From contig NZ_CP034835.1 in the NCBI RefSeq assembly GCF_004014715.1, forward strand, positions 2,170,001 to 2,234,000: a stretch of DNA of 64,000 nucleotides, written 5' to 3'. The stretch comes from Pseudoalteromonas sp. R3. GTDB taxonomy: Bacteria > Pseudomonadota > Gammaproteobacteria > Enterobacterales > Alteromonadaceae. The notes beneath the pieces are model-generated. The model did no database searches and had not been told where the DNA came from. It was given only the letters and a program-made list of their open reading frames with translations. The translations under genes were made by a program, and so were the position numbers. Below are positions 63,649-64,000 of this stretch, one piece after another (position 1 is the stretch's first letter; every line of letters starts with the position of its first letter).

Positions 63649-64000
63649 TTATCCTCGTAGATAGATGACCGCAGCCTGTTTGACCTGGTCAGGATGTGTG
63701 AATGTGATAGGGTGGCGCGCCTGTGCGATGGTGTAAGGGCGCTCGAAGTCTTGGTCGGCCTGGCGCATTGCTTTACCTGGTATCGCACTGCTGCAGAGGT
63801 AATCGCCAGTCTCGATGTCGCCTCCTTGGCCACATACGTTGAGCACGCCCTCGCCCAGGGCGTTAAATGAGATCAAATCATGAGTGCTGCGGTACTGTAC
63901 AAACCGCTCAAACCCGCGAAATCCGCGAAGGGCAGCCACACGATTAGTTAATGCAGTCCGCGTGATAAACACGCCGCGTACCGCTCTGTCATTTGCTTTT
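63649..64000 (-). CDS. C-terminal part of a phage tail protein, partial at window edge
   Basis: The frame is open to the right edge. The last 70 residues show a phage fibre/baseplate ending: GEGVLNVCGQGGDIETGDYL, CSSAIPGKAMRQADQDF and YTIAQARHP. This is the module that closes many tail-spike or tail proteins (GDYI.SS..PGK.MRQ). Four bases separate its stop from the next gene's ATG. The rest lies outside the window. Confidence 0.7.
   Translation of the reverse strand, partial: KANDRAVRGVFITRTALTNRVAALRGFRGFERFVQYRSTHDLISFNALGEGVLNVCGQGGDIETGDYLCSSAIPGKAMRQADQDFERPYTIAQARHPITFTHPDQVKQAAVIYLRG

Larger units (their letters stand above)
60112..64000 (-). mobile_element. End of a prophage or phage-tail-like element
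   Basis: Three consecutive minus-strand genes encode a tail protein end, a 985-residue tail-fibre protein and a fibre assembly-like protein, closed by a terminator at 60071-60095. This gene order is the usual late end of a tailed phage module. No integrase, tRNA or clear attachment repeat is visible here; the other boundary is beyond the right edge. A tailocin is an alternative to a complete prophage. Confidence 0.7.

Noticed and set aside
1..64000. CRISPR arrays, rRNA or tRNA genes, complete insertion sequences
   Set aside because: No regularly spaced repeats, transposase genes or RNA gene signatures were seen.

Overview
The window reads as chromosomal DNA of a marine gammaproteobacterium of the Alteromonadales, most likely Pseudoalteromonas or a close relative. 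This rests on family content (DUF3025, rhombosortase, MipA/OmpV, TonB receptor of the Xanthomonas/Caulobacter type, TrmO, TrhO, MiaE, UPF0324 exporter), not on a database search. Gene density is high, both strands are used, and no rRNA, tRNA or CRISPR was seen.

Layout. 1-7140: end of a DUF2878-like/chalcone-isomerase-like/DUF3833 operon, a heavy-metal (Mn) exporter with a Fur-type box, an M28 peptidase lipoprotein, DUF3025 and a NatAB-type ABC exporter. 7182-17233: LpxH-like phosphoesterase, proS, trmO, a REC-PilZ regulator, an outer-membrane MipA protein, a thioesterase, and the electron-transfer flavoprotein genes (ETF-QO divergent from etfB-etfA, with two palindromic operators between them). 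17596-24715: TonB receptor with an acid-phosphatase partner, a LOV-like PAS protein lacking the photoactive Cys, a membrane protein/winged-helix pair and a Prx5 peroxiredoxin. 24876-33329 is the most accessory-looking part: heme-motif lipoprotein, VanZ-like, SUKH-like, free TonB C-terminal domain, a large cPLA2/patatin-like phospholipase and several unrecognised small genes. 33428-47283: CvfB, DEAD helicase, trhO, TPR protein, flippase, a TetR/HPP pair, a Fur-box-preceded PepSY iron cluster, a second TetR with a small membrane protein, purEK and a UPF0324 exporter. 47284-58137: candidate small RNA, S9 peptidase, rhombosortase, ggt, malic enzyme, periplasmic binding protein, SIMPL, MAPEG, sulfotransferase, miaE. 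58256-64000: PhzF, a binding-protein-like gene without signal peptide, then the tail-fibre end of a prophage or phage-tail-like element running off the right edge.

The main cross-window observation is that six genes (10855-11207, 28190-28530, 31334-31884, HPP at 40793-41268, ggt at 50770-52532, miaE at 57564-58137) are each broken by one single-base indel in or beside a short homopolymer, and each becomes one open frame of sensible length when one base is corrected. Sequencing error is the simplest explanation. Real mutation or phase variation is the alternative, and the A6 site at 28286-28291 could also allow ribosomal slippage.

The best candidates for unexplained biology are the Cys-less LOV-like protein with an unrecognised C-terminal region, the 24876-31884 accessory block, a three-hairpin RNA candidate at 47327-47496, and several paired palindromic operators.
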